Assembly (NCBI RefSeq): GCF_010668395.1
Contig: NZ_WUEY01000018.1
Span: 1-64,000 of the forward strand
Origin: Martinezella lusitana
GTDB lineage: Bacteria > Pseudomonadota > Alphaproteobacteria > Rhizobiales > Rhizobiaceae
Direction: 5' to 3'
DNA length: 64,000 nt
A model generated the notes under the pieces. It saw nothing but the letters and a program-made list of their open reading frames with translations, was not told where the DNA came from and searched no databases. A program made the position numbers and the translations under genes. The number at the start of each line of letters is the position of its first letter. The first letter of the stretch is position 1. Below, piece by piece: positions 28,567 through 38,300 of this stretch.

Positions 28567-29359
28567 TCCCCAACTCTTCCAGCTTGGTGATCACTTTGGC
28601 AGCGAAGCCAGTCATCCAGGCCCTTAAGTCGTCGAAATGCATTGTCTCTGCTTGTCGACGAAGCATGTCTCCAGCCGCAGCCGTGTCATAGTCTGCAAAA
28701 AGGCCTGCGCGAGCGTTCTCTGTCTTGTGCGTATTGCCCGTAGTGATACTGACGCGATATCGACGCGCTTCTTGCCAGAGAATCCGATCGACTGCGCCGT
28801 CGATATCCATGTCGGGATAGACGTGTTGCTGCGCTTCCAAAAGACCGGCCGCCTCGTGCGTGAGTTCAGCGACCCTTTCGCCAGCCTCCATGCTGACGAT
28901 TCCTGGCCATACATCCTCCCGAATGGTGCTTCTTGGATTATCGGTCGCCTTATCTTCGAATATGATAAGTGCGATCACAGATTGGCCATCCTCGGTAATT
29001 TCAAGCTGAATACCGTCGAAGCCTTTGTGCGCATGGAAAATGTGCGGTGGCTTCAGAATGGCCTTGCCCGCTTTCTGCTGGCTCGCGGCGATCCACGATA
29101 TGATTTGAAACATCCATCCATCACGTTGCCAAGGATCCCCATTCTTCGCGACTTGCATCTTCTGGATGGCATTCTCAGCGTGAACTTTCGATCCTCTCGG
29201 GGCAGCTACGTTCAAGCCATCGAGAATCTTGGAAACATGGCGGTACTGCCCCATCGCCACACGGGCGACGCGTTCGACAAGAAGATCGAGGTCATCAACT
29301 TCCCATCTATTTCCATGGCAGAGATCTCTGTGCGAGATCGGTGTCAAAATTAAACTCAT
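28559..29359 (-). CDS. PD-(D/E)xK-like nuclease (Hachiman HamA-like)
   Basis: 266 aa. Around residues 110-140 the protein reads HKGFDGIQLE, then ALIIFEDKATDN, giving D115 ... E135-D-K137, a PD-(D/E)xK-type core like the DUF1837/HamA group of defence nucleases. A HxxN-like helical N-terminus (KVHAENAIQKMQ) and the C-terminal segment (MHFDDLRAWMTGFAAKVITKLEEL) are helical. It is the first gene of a two-gene minus-strand unit, overlapping the helicase by 8 bases. Expected role: DNA cleavage released by the helicase during phage infection. ATG 29359 has no obvious ribosome site. Confidence 0.65.
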   Translation of the reverse strand: MSLILTPISHRDLCHGNRWEVDDLDLLVERVARVAMGQYRHVSKILDGLNVAAPRGSKVHAENAIQKMQVAKNGDPWQRDGWMFQIISWIAASQQKAGKAILKPPHIFHAHKGFDGIQLEITEDGQSVIALIIFEDKATDNPRSTIREDVWPGIVSMEAGERVAELTHEAAGLLEAQQHVYPDMDIDGAVDRILWQEARRYRVSITTGNTHKTENARAGLFADYDTAAAGDMLRRQAETMHFDDLRAWMTGFAAKVITKLEELGNV

Positions 29360-29687
29360 GCAGTTTGGCCCGCAGGCTCCCGTCCATTTTAACCGAAAGC
29401 TTCACTAAAGTAGCAACCTCGACGCGGAGGTCTGATCAAGAATCACTTCTGCTGGTTGAGTTGCAAAACTATCGCCGACTAATCCTTCAACGCAATGGTA
29501 ACCGGAGGGATTCGAGCCAGCTTTTTAAATTGTTAGTCAATGCTAGGCCGTACGGCATTGCCAGGCGTCAGTTCCGATTGATCACGAATGGATCGCATAA
29601 GGTTGGCCGACGAACGGCAGCTCTCCGATAAACTTGGGCAATAGTAGACTTTTCCCTTGCGGCCAATGGTCGCCGAAGGGAACTCAG

Positions 29688-29858
29688 ATGGGTATTGCAC
29701 AATATGATCCTGCCCGCTGGGCCGACCGGCATGGAACGCTGCCGGAAAGTCGGCGTCAACAAGCCCCTGAAGCAGCGCCAGACTTGGGCAATTCGTTTCT
29801 ATCCTCGATAGGGAGGGAGCGCCTGCGAGACCGCGCTCTTCGATCTCGCGATCGATAG
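29688..29858 (+). CDS. possible small protein, 56 aa
   Basis: An open frame with AAGGGA about 6 bases before its ATG, ending 5 bases before a strong 16-bp hairpin. The ribosome site, frame and terminator order suggest a real short gene, but the product (begins MGIAQYDPARWADRHG, ends Arg-rich) is not recognised. It may be a remnant of a longer gene. The surrounding 29360-30194 has nothing else convincing apart from the hairpin and the 33-aa frame. Confidence 0.3.
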   Translation: MGIAQYDPARWADRHGTLPESRRQQAPEAAPDLGNSFLSSIGRERLRDRALRSRDR

Positions 29859-29863
29859 TAAGC

Positions 29864-29906
29864 GACGAGGCTGCGATCTGGTTAAGATCAAGATCGCAGC
29901 CTCGTC
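29864..29906 (+). terminator. 16-bp perfect inverted repeat
   Basis: 29864-29879 pairs perfectly with 29891-29906 around an 11-base loop. It follows the short frame ending at 29858. There is no T-run, so it is either a terminator or an inverted repeat of another kind placed upstream of the Argonaute unit. Confidence 0.6.
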
Positions 29907-29933
29907 AACAGTCAGGAAATTCGGAGGCGCGCG

Positions 29934-30035
29934 ATGGTTATCCAGCAGAAGGCCAGTCGTCCGGTACAGTCGTGGCGCGAGCGACCCTCGTACGAGAATT
30001 CAGGGAGTAGCTATGCCGCCCATTCCGGCCATTGA
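29934..30035 (+). CDS. possible leader peptide or small protein, 33 aa
   Basis: GGAGG at 29923-29927 lies 6 bases before this ATG, the best ribosome site in the whole Argonaute upstream region. The frame encodes MVIQQKASRPVQSW and ends SYAAHSGH. It lies 159 bases before the Argonaute start. It could be a short upstream peptide or chance; the product is unrecognised. Confidence 0.22.
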   Translation: MVIQQKASRPVQSWRERPSYENSGSSYAAHSGH

Positions 30036-30194
30036 GTAGTTCAATCTAGGACTGCGATTTGTTCGGAACCCACGACGTTTGGCGCGCATCTGTTGGTTGA
30101 GGACAGAGCCACGTTCAAGCGACATGCTCCATCCTTTTTGATACGCTGCTTGGACAAAGCGAATCGATTCGCCAGCTACCAGTTGTGGAATGCT

Positions 30195-32525
30195 ATGCAC
30201 GGACATCCCGCATCGCCAGACGGCTCCCCTGTTACCCCGACATCAACTCGACGTCTCTTCACCAACGGCTTTGAATTGAAGACCCCGGAGGTCGTCGAGG
30301 TCATCGTCCGGGAATGGTCCGATCCGTCCGAGGTCAAGATCGAACGCCAGCGAATGGACGGATACTGGTTCCTTCACTGGTTCGGCGGGCAACTCCACTA
30401 CCTGCGGCTCAAACCGGGCGGGCCAAACGTACAGGGCAAGTCAGTCGAGATCGAGACGGCGCGGCATCCCTGGCTGCTTCGCTCGCGCGTGGAAGACGCC
30501 ATGGAGAGCGCTCTCCCGAAATACTCCGCGCTCAGGAAACGTCCCTTCACTTTCCTGGCGCAGAAGTCCGAACTGCTCGAGCTGGCCAGGTCGCAGGTCG
30601 GCGACTCGCATCCCCTGCTGGAGACGTTTCGCATCAGTCCGAGGTTTGTGATCAGCACCAAGATTTACGAGGACGCGGACGGACGCGCCAAAATCGGCGC
30701 TTTCGTTTCCATCGGAATGCGATACGACATCGACACCGATCTGGCTGACCTCGCGCAGTCGGGAGTGGATATCACAGGGATGTATGTAGTCCGTCGAGAC
30801 CCGCAACACGGAGAACGCCGCCTCGTCGGGCGCGTGCGGCGCGTGGACGGGGACTGGACGCACGTCTTCGAAAACGCGGAAGACGACGTCTTCAAGACGG
30901 GAGAACTCAAGCTCGAAGGATCGAAGGAGAACTTCTCCAGGTGCCTCACGTCCCTGTTGGGGCCCTTCCATTACCGGAAGCTCCATTCGGCCATCGATGA
31001 CGAGGAAGCCAAGTTCCGCATCGGCCCCTCATTCGATAGGGTCGTGGAACAAATGGGAGAGTTCCTGAGGAAGAAACCAATCAGAATCGCGCAGAACCTC
31101 GAGGTCGACGTAGGTGACCGTATTGTCCTGTCGAATTCGGGCGCGGCCCGGTCGGTCTATCAGGCCCCTGTCGTAGAGTATGTTTTCGACAGGACCGGAG
31201 CTAAGAGTCACGAATTCGCGTGGGCCGGGCTGACCAGGAACGGCCCCTACGACCGATCGAGTTTCGCCAAAAAATCCCCGCGTATCCTGGTGGCATTTCC
31301 GAGCCCTGTGCAGAGCAAGGTAGAATCCTTTCTGCGTGCCTTCCGGGACGGGTTAGGTACCGAATTCCACAGCTACTCAACTGGCTTTCGCGATCTCTTC
31401 GGACTTGTCGGCGTCGAGTTCGTTCTGTGTCCCGTCAATGTCAACGTCGGCGATCCGGGTTCACCCCAGAAGGCTTACCGGACGGCGATGGAAGAAAGGA
31501 TCGCGAGCGGAGGCGATATCGATGGCGGGATCGTGGTGCTGTTCGACGAGCACGCCTTCCTTCCGGGCAACGATAACCCCTACGTCCAAACAAAGGCGCT
31601 CCTACTCACGCTTGCGATACCGACTCAAGAACTTAGGCTTTCAACGATGGCGGCCGAACCGCGGAGCTTGCAGTACACGCTGCAGAACTTCGCGGTCGCC
31701 ATGTATGCCAAGCTCAACGGCGTGCCTTGGACGGTCAACCATGACAAGGCCATCAACGACGAGCTGGTCGTCGGGATGGGGGTGGCGGAGCTCTCTGGTA
31801 GCAGGGCACATAAACGGCAGCGGCTCGTCGGTATCACCACCGTTTTCAGCGGCGATGGGACCTATCTCCTCGGAGATGTCTCCAGAAAATGCTCATACGA
31901 AGATCACGCGGATGCCGTCAGGGCGTCGCTACTTGGAGTCCTACAGACGCTCAAGCGGCGTAACAACTGGCTTCCGGGCGACACCGTTCGAGTGATCTTC
32001 CATGCCAACAAACCGCTCAAGCGCGTTGATATCGCCAGGGTCGCGTTCGATTGCGCCAAGGCGGTCGGCGGAGAACAGAACATTCAGATGGCGTTCGTGA
32101 CGGTTTCACACGACCATCCGTTCTCCCTGGTCGACAAGCAGGAGCGCGGTCTTCCGGTCGGCAAATCCGGAAAATCGAAGGGAGTGTACGCGCCGCCTCG
32201 AGGCACCATTGCGCGGATCGGACCGTTCACGCGGCTCCTCTGCGTCAACGCGGGAAAGCTTATCAAAAGGGCGAACACGCCGCTACCTACTCCCCTGCTG
32301 ATTTCCCTACATCCGGACTCAACCTTCAGGGATGTCGATTACCTCACGGAACAGGCGCTCAAGTTCACGAGCCTTTCCTGGAGATCGGTTCTGCCTGCCG
32401 GGTCCCCAGTCACCATCTACTATTCCGAACGCATCGCCGAATTGCTGGGCCGTCTGCGAGAGGTCCCGGATTGGTCTCCTTCCGCGCTGAACGTGAAACT
32501 GAGATGGAGCCGCTGGTTCCTATGA
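30195..32525 (+). CDS. long, catalytically inactive prokaryotic Argonaute (RsAgo-like)
   Basis: 776 aa, a prokaryotic Argonaute of the long-B, slicer-dead type. From memory it matches Rhodobacter sphaeroides RsAgo (777 aa) along its length. With the start at ATG 30195 the guide 5'-phosphate pocket falls at Y463 and K467 (NPYVQTK), Q478 (PTQ) and K506 (YAKLNG), the same numbers as in RsAgo. The PIWI active site is dead as in RsAgo: the first catalytic Asp is G529 (VVGMG), and the position after VIFH is not Asp. N, PAZ-like, MID and PIWI regions are in normal order, ending SRWFL. An upstream in-frame TTG at 30093 would extend it by 34 residues, but the numbering argues against it. RsAgo-type proteins use small RNA guides to bind DNA. 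Its stop overlaps the nuclease start. Confidence 0.95.
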   Translation: MHGHPASPDGSPVTPTSTRRLFTNGFELKTPEVVEVIVREWSDPSEVKIERQRMDGYWFLHWFGGQLHYLRLKPGGPNVQGKSVEIETARHPWLLRSRVEDAMESALPKYSALRKRPFTFLAQKSELLELARSQVGDSHPLLETFRISPRFVISTKIYEDADGRAKIGAFVSIGMRYDIDTDLADLAQSGVDITGMYVVRRDPQHGERRLVGRVRRVDGDWTHVFENAEDDVFKTGELKLEGSKENFSRCLTSLLGPFHYRKLHSAIDDEEAKFRIGPSFDRVVEQMGEFLRKKPIRIAQNLEVDVGDRIVLSNSGAARSVYQAPVVEYVFDRTGAKSHEFAWAGLTRNGPYDRSSFAKKSPRILVAFPSPVQSKVESFLRAFRDGLGTEFHSYSTGFRDLFGLVGVEFVLCPVNVNVGDPGSPQKAYRTAMEERIASGGDIDGGIVVLFDEHAFLPGNDNPYVQTKALLLTLAIPTQELRLSTMAAEPRSLQYTLQNFAVAMYAKLNGVPWTVNHDKAINDELVVGMGVAELSGSRAHKRQRLVGITTVFSGDGTYLLGDVSRKCSYEDHADAVRASLLGVLQTLKRRNNWLPGDTVRVIFHANKPLKRVDIARVAFDCAKAVGGEQNIQMAFVTVSHDHPFSLVDKQERGLPVGKSGKSKGVYAPPRGTIARIGPFTRLLCVNAGKLIKRANTPLPTPLLISLHPDSTFRDVDYLTEQALKFTSLSWRSVLPAGSPVTIYYSERIAELLGRLREVPDWSPSALNVKLRWSRWFL

Positions 32526-33718
32526 TGGAGATCGTGACGAGCGCGACGGCGCAGATGCTGCTCGCGTCATCGCGCTTCCTGAGCGCCTCCCAGACCTGGC
32601 CCGACCCGGCCACGGGTTTCGCGTTCCTGACCTGCACCCTTTCCGGAACGGACTTACCCGCGTTCATGAGCGAGCCATTACGCCAGACGAGCGCGCTTTC
32701 CCTGAGGCGGACGCCCGAGCTCGCGGCCTATGGTTTCGCTGCGTCCAGATGCGATGAGAGGACAAGGTCTGAATGGGGGGACGGCCTGGCCCACCTGAGG
32801 GGCCGGGAGATCTTAACTGCGGACAGGCAGTCATTCGTATCCAGTCCACTGGAGGTGCTCGGGATCGCGAGCGGCATCGTCGCCTTCGGATGTCCGCAGG
32901 ACGACCGCGCCTGGTACGCTGAGACGCTTGGCCGAGCGATCCTCGAAGGGCATCTTTCCGGCGTCGTGTCCAGACTGGCCGCGTCCGTTGCGCTTGAACA
33001 GATGAAGTCCGGGTCGGGCGCCGCCGCGGGAGTGCAGATCGAGCTTGCTGCGCTGCGTACCCCTGATATCATCACAGTCATCGCGATCCAATTATGCTAT
33101 CAGACCGACGCCCTACCTCCCGTAGGGATTTTGGCGGAGACTCTCCTCCGGCGTTGCCTGGATAGCCCGGTGCCGATCAACGACGCGTTGGAAGCCGTAG
33201 TCCTTTCGGTCGTCGCGCGCCGGATTGCGGAAAGAGCTGCCGTCACGGAGACCGCGGACCCAGTAGAGTTCATCGTCAACCTTTGTCGGAGGTTCCCACT
33301 GTTCGCGCGTCAGATGCAGTCCCGTCAACGGAGCCGGGTTCCGATGACCGTGGAGGACGAGTACGACGTCCAGGACATGCTGCATGCGATCCTCAGGCTG
33401 AGTTTTGATGACGTGCGGTCGGAGGAGCATACGCCGAGTTATGCCAGTAACAGCTCTCGCCTCGACTTCTATCTGCCACCCCAGCGTATAGTTGTGGAAG
33501 CCAAGATGACCCGTAAAGGTCTGGGCCAGAGAAAGGTAGTCGACGAGCTGCTGATCGACGTCGGCAGATATGGGAGTATGCCGAAGGTGGATACCCTTAT
33601 CTGCGTGATTTACGATCCGTTAGGCGAATGCCGTAACCCAGCGGCCATCGAAAACGACATCGAAAACAGCGGCTCCCGGTTGAAAGTCCGCGTCGTCGTT
33701 TGCCCGCGCGGAATGTGA
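32522..33718 (+). CDS. Argonaute-associated PD-(D/E)xK nuclease
   Basis: 398 aa, starting ATGATG over the Argonaute stop, so translation is coupled. The C-terminal domain (about 275-398) has EEHTPS, SRLDF (D315), then IVVEAKMT (E326, K328), then a strand VDTLICVIYDP: a complete PD-(D/E)xK nuclease core. The first about 270 residues are helical and variable, perhaps the Argonaute-binding or sensing part. Slicer-dead long-B Argonautes are known to work with separate effectors, including nucleases that cause abortive infection or invader loss; this protein is the expected effector here. An ATG at 32525 is an alternative start one codon later. Confidence 0.88.
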   Translation: MMEIVTSATAQMLLASSRFLSASQTWPDPATGFAFLTCTLSGTDLPAFMSEPLRQTSALSLRRTPELAAYGFAASRCDERTRSEWGDGLAHLRGREILTADRQSFVSSPLEVLGIASGIVAFGCPQDDRAWYAETLGRAILEGHLSGVVSRLAASVALEQMKSGSGAAAGVQIELAALRTPDIITVIAIQLCYQTDALPPVGILAETLLRRCLDSPVPINDALEAVVLSVVARRIAERAAVTETADPVEFIVNLCRRFPLFARQMQSRQRSRVPMTVEDEYDVQDMLHAILRLSFDDVRSEEHTPSYASNSSRLDFYLPPQRIVVEAKMTRKGLGQRKVVDELLIDVGRYGSMPKVDTLICVIYDPLGECRNPAAIENDIENSGSRLKVRVVVCPRGM

Positions 33719-34150
33719 GCGGGCGTACGTGCGAGCGGTGAGTCCCTGCCTGTGCTTCCAGACCGTTGATTCCGACGATTGATCTGCGAAGTCTTTTTGA
33801 CAGTCGTCTTCCTTGCCCAAAGGCCGCAGGTTCGCGAAACCGCGGCTTCGCTAGAAGTCGGAATTTGCGGCCGGGCTGGTAGCCGAGATGTCTACCTTAT
33901 AGCCTTCCGTATCGAAGGCGACCGCACTGACGATTCGGACCTCGAGATTGAGGTCGGAGGCATCGATTGGGCAATTACGGCCACATCAACGGCAGCCTTT
34001 TCTTACATGCCACCAAGACGCACAATCCGCCTTCGGCCCCAAACGAGATTCTCCGAAAATGAGAGGCAAGAGAGGCATCTGACGCGAAGCAGAATTTGTT
34101 GCCGTGAAGCCGGATTGAGGCGGAGAATTTGCAAGTCTCCGTGCAGTCAG
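33719..34150. other. gene-poor right end of the island
   Basis: About 430 bases between the nuclease and the right attachment repeat. Open frames cross it, but none has a ribosome site or recognisable product. Nothing more specific is seen. Confidence 0.5.
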
Positions 34151-34163
34151 GCCCCCGCAACCA
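34151..34163. other. attR core of the genomic island
   Basis: An exact copy of the last 13 bases of the tRNA (115-127), in direct orientation. Bases to its left match no tRNA sequence. To its right, the chromosome that would follow the tRNA in the empty site resumes. Joining the two ends would place a TGA stop directly after the core in the recombinase frame, which supports this pairing. Confidence 0.78.
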
Positions 34164-34595
34164 AAATCTTCCAAAATCCACCAATACATAGCGCTGGCAC
34201 TCGCGCCAAAGACACCAAAGCGCAAAGGCAGCAATGCATCAACGCCGTAGCCAAGCACTACGGATGCCCGTATCGGGGAAACGAAACCGCCCGCGTGGAA
34301 ACCAAGCGGGCGGCCGATGGGTCTTGGTCTCGGATAGCAGAGCGAGAGCCGTAAACCGCTAATGTGATTTAGCCGCAATCAGCTTCTCGGCTTCAGATTC
34401 TCCGCGTCGTAAAGCGGCTTGTAGCCAACGCCCGCCACTTCTGCCGGACAGTCCATCCCCACCGCAGCCAGGAACAAAACCCTCCGCAACGGAATGATCG
34501 ACAAAAGCGGCTGACTCCGCGATGCGCAATGCTGATGTAATCCAGCGGACGTACCTCTGCCTGCGATCTTACTTCAGTTGCAAAGGACGTTCTCG
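34164..34595. other. chromosomal spacer right of the island
   Basis: About 430 bases with no convincing gene. It holds an 8-bp GC hairpin (34287-34294 with 34306-34313), which could be the terminator of the tRNA transcript in the uninterrupted chromosome. Nothing else is seen. Confidence 0.45.
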
Positions 34596-34982
34596 ATGCC
34601 TGTCACGCGCATGAAGCGGCTACCAGTTGGTATTGCTGTGCTCGCAGTCTTGCTGATGCTCACGGCCTGCGCCTCGCAAATCATGAAGAGCTATATCGGT
34701 GAACCGATCAGCAGCGTGATGCTCGATTATGGCCCGCCGGACAACGTCTATGATCTGCGCCCGGGTGAGCGCGCCTATCAATGGCGGCAGAAGAAGACCC
34801 AGGTGGTCGCCGGCCAATCCAGCGGCGAAGTCAGGCAAACGCGCCGCGGCAGACGCTATGAGGTCACCGAAACGCCCGGCTATGTCGAGCAGACGGAGTG
34901 CTTCTACACTTTCTATGCCCGAAGCTCCGGATCCGATTGGTATGTGACCAGCTTCCGCCAGCCCTCGCTCGAATGCGAATAA
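34596..34982 (+). CDS. small lipoprotein
   Basis: 128 aa. The signal peptide has a basic start (MKRLPV), a hydrophobic core (VAVLAVLLM type) and lipobox LTAC; the Cys would be lipidated and the protein anchored in a membrane facing the periplasm. The mature part, with SYIGEPISSVMLDYGPP and later RAYQWR, resembles small SmpA/OmlA-like rhizobial lipoproteins in which this pattern recurs. AAGGA lies 9-12 bases before ATG 34596. Single gene; role unknown. Confidence 0.75.
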   Translation: MPVTRMKRLPVGIAVLAVLLMLTACASQIMKSYIGEPISSVMLDYGPPDNVYDLRPGERAYQWRQKKTQVVAGQSSGEVRQTRRGRRYEVTETPGYVEQTECFYTFYARSSGSDWYVTSFRQPSLECE

Positions 34983-35002
34983 TTCCCCTCGGATCCGACT
35001 TA

Positions 35003-35305
35003 TCAGGATATTCCGGCCTCGGGCCGGATTATCAGTCCTCTTCCCTGTCTTCGAATTCGTCTCATCGCCAGCGCCATGGGGCATCGTTTTTCCACCAGAC
35101 CAAGAAAAACCAGACGTATTGTCGGAGTGACGATCGCCGTGGCATGGGCAAATGGATAGCTGTCTGCGTGAAGACCACCGACGGAGATGATCGCCATCAG
35201 CAGCAGGACATGGATCGCAAGCGCCATCCAGCCCTGCTGGTGACAGGGTAGGCCGGCTCCGCAGCCATAGGCTTGGACGCGGAACCGGGGGACTTGCGTC
35301 GTCAT
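35003..35305 (-). CDS. small membrane protein coupled to the RND pump
   Basis: 100 aa. Its ATG overlaps the stop of the RND transporter (ATGA), and two hydrophobic stretches (MALAIHVLLLMAIISVGGL and a weaker one near 55-75) suggest a small inner-membrane protein. The N-terminus has two cysteines (GCGAGLPC). No family recognised. It would be the last gene of the efflux operon; coupling is the main support, and the C-terminus is Arg-rich and unremarkable. Confidence 0.45.
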   Translation of the reverse strand: MTTQVPRFRVQAYGCGAGLPCHQQGWMALAIHVLLLMAIISVGGLHADSYPFAHATAIVTPTIRLVFLGLVEKRCPMALAMRRIRRQGRGLIIRPEAGIS

Positions 35306-38300
35306 GCTGTCGCATCCCTTGTCTGATCAAGCGCCGAACCATTCGCTTTCTTTTTCAGCAGCGCCCGGCAACTTTCGATCAACGACAAGGCCACCGGCAC
35401 GAAGACGAGCGTCAGGGCAGTCGAGGAGACGAGGCCGCCGATGACGGCGTGTGCCATGGATGCGCGTTCCTGCCCGCCTTCGCCGAGGCCGAGCGCCAGC
35501 GGCATCATGCCGATAATCATGGCGGACGTGGTCATGGCGATGGGCCGGAAGCGGACAATGCCGGCATCGATCAGGCTCTGCCGCATGCTCGCGCCGTCCC
35601 GAAGGCGCTTGTTGGCATGATCCACGAGCAGGATGGCATTTTTCGTGACGAGACCCATGAGCATGATGAAGCCGATGACCGAGAAGATGTTGATCGTCGA
35701 TCCCGTTATGAGAAGGCCCATCAGCACGCCGCTGATCGAAAGCGGCAGGCTGGTCATGATGGCGATCGGCTGCACGAAGGAACCGAATTGCGATGCCAGG
35801 ATGAGATAGATGAACACGACGGCCAGCAGCAGCGCCCGGGCTGCATAGCCGAAGCTTTCGGCCATGTCGTCCGCTTCGCCGCCGATGGCGATGCGGTAGC
35901 CGGCCGGTAGCTTCTCCGAGTCGATCAATGCCCGGATGTCGCGCACGACTTTGCCGAGGGGGCGGCCGCTCAGATTGGCGCCGAGACGAACTTCCCGGTC
36001 GCCGTCGCGCCGGATGATCGTCTTCGGCGCCAGCGTCTCCTTGATATCGGCAACCTGGGACAAGGGCACGGCGATTGCGGGGCCTGTCCCGCCCATGCGC
36101 TCGACGGGAACAGGAATCTGCCCGAGATCCTCGACCGTCCGGCGTCCGGCCTCCGTCAGCCTTATGGCCACGTAGCGCGATTCGCCGCCCTCATGCGCCC
36201 AGCTGGCCAATGTCTCGCCGGCCACCAGCGGCCGCAGGTTACGCTCGATCGTCGCCGTCGAGATTCCGAGGTCGGCCGCTTCATCCGCGCGCAATCGAAC
36301 CATCAGCATCGGCCGCTTCTTGTCCGCGGAGGATTCCAGATCGATGATCCCCCGGATCTGGCCGATCTTGGCCATAAGATCCCGCGATATCTCTTCCAGA
36401 ATGCTCAGGTCTCCGCCAAGGATCGATATCTGGATCGTCTTGGCTTCTACGCCGGAGACGTCGCCGGGCTGCCCGACCTCGATCATGGCGCCGGCAACGG
36501 GGCCCAGCGCCTCGCGCAGCTTCGGTGCGATCGTCACCGAAGTCATGCGTCTCTTGTCGGGGGCTACCATCGAAGCTGCTATTCTGGCCTCGTTGGTGTT
36601 GGCGCCGTCGCCGCTGTTCACCGTCGAATAGAGATCCCCGATATCGGAAAACTGCCGCAGGATGTCCTCGGTCTGCCGGATCTTGGCGGCGGTATAGTCG
36701 ACCGACGATCCCTCCGGCAGCGTGAGCCCGACGGCGATCGCGCCCTGGTCGGATTTCGGCACGAATTCCATACCGATCCTTGGTATCAGGCAAAGGCTTC
36801 CGGCAAACAGGGTGAGGACGCAGAAGGACGTTACGGCGCGATGGTCGAGACACCAGCCGACCATGCCGCCATAACGATATGCGATCCGCTCAAATGCCTT
36901 GTCGAAGCGGTCGAGCAGGGCTTGCAGCCATCCCTTGCCTTTCCGCGCCGACGGCTCTGCCCAAACGCTCGAAAGCATGGGATCGAGCGTGAAGGATACG
37001 AAGAGCGAAATCAGCACAGCCACGGAGACGGTCACGCCGAACTGCAGGAAGAAACGGCCGATCACTCCGCCCATGAACGCGACGGGAAGAAAGACCGCGA
37101 CGATGGAGAATGTCGTTGCCAGGACCGCGAGGCCGATCTCGGTCGTACCATCCAGCGCGGCCTGTCGGCGATCCTTGCCCATGGCGGCATGACGGCTGAT
37201 ATTTTCGCGCACGACAATGGCGTCATCGATCAGGATGCCGATGCAGATCGACAGCGCCAGCATCGTCATCAGGTTGAGGCTGAACCCCAGGACGGCGATG
37301 GCCGCGAATGTGCCGATAACCGAGACCGGCAGGGTCAGCGCGGTGATGATGGTCGAGCGCCAGGAGTTGAGAAAAAGCAGCACGATCACGACCGTCAGCA
37401 CGCCGCCTTCGATGATGGTGCGTTGCACGTCGCCGATCTGGCCGACGATCGTGCGGGAGCTGTCCTGCGAGACAACGATGCCGATGTCCCGCAGTGCATC
37501 GTCCTTTCGCAGCTTGGCCAGCTCCCGTTCGATGCCCCGGGCGACCTCGACGGTATTGGCGCCTTCGAGCTTGTTGATGTCCAGCCCGAGCGCCGGCTTG
37601 CCGTTGAACCATGCCCGGCTCTTCGGATCGGCGCCCGCTTCCATCACATCGGCGACTTCCGAGAGGCGCACGGCGCGGCCGGCGCTGTCCCGGGCAATCA
37701 CGATATCGGCGAATTCCCCGATGCTGCCCGGCTGGACGCCGACGATGATGCTGCGCTCCCGCATCGAGGAGGCGACCGAGCCTACGGCGCTGTCACGGGT
37801 CGCCCGTTGAATGGCCTCGATCAGGCTCGGGATCGGAATGCCGAAGGATTGCAGCTTGGTCGGATCGGGTTGAATGCGTATCTGATCTTCGCTGCCGCCG
37901 ACCAGCGTCACCTGACCGACACCCGGCACGCGCCGCAATCGCGGCATGATCGTCGTGTCGGCGATCTGGGTCATCCGGCTGATGGAAATATCGGCGGAGA
38001 AGGCGGCGAGCGACATGATCGGCGCATCCTGCGGGTTGAAGCGCGTGACGAGCGGCCGGTCCGCTCCGTCGGGAAGCGTATCCTGCAATCGCGATATGCG
38101 ATCGCGCACCTCGTCCGCCGCTGCTCTCGAGGGTGTTTCGAGGGTGAATTCGGCGATGACGAGCGAATTGCCCGTTGAGGAATGCGAGGAAATCTTCTTG
38201 ATGCCGGAGATTGCGCCGATGCTTTCCTCGATGGGGCGGCTGATCTGCTGTTCGACCGAAAATGCGGATGCGCCATCATAATTGGTGGAAACGACGACGG

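Noticed and set aside
29496..29520. A short segment resembling a reversed tRNA T-arm and 3' end
   Set aside because: The T-stem does not pair fully and no rest of a tRNA is present, so it is not evidence of a tRNA or a second attachment site.
29341..29631. A 96-codon plus-strand frame starting in front of the nuclease gene
   Set aside because: It overlaps the start of the divergent nuclease gene, lacks a ribosome site and has no recognisable product.
33779..34354. A 191-codon open frame across the right end of the island
   Set aside because: It crosses the attachment repeat, has no ribosome site, and its product looks like random Arg/Ser-rich sequence with no recognisable domain.
36193..38178. 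A long plus-strand frame opposite the RND pump gene
   Set aside because: It is an antisense shadow of a GC-rich gene with full RND motifs on the minus strand; the product is His/Asp/Arg-rich with no domain.
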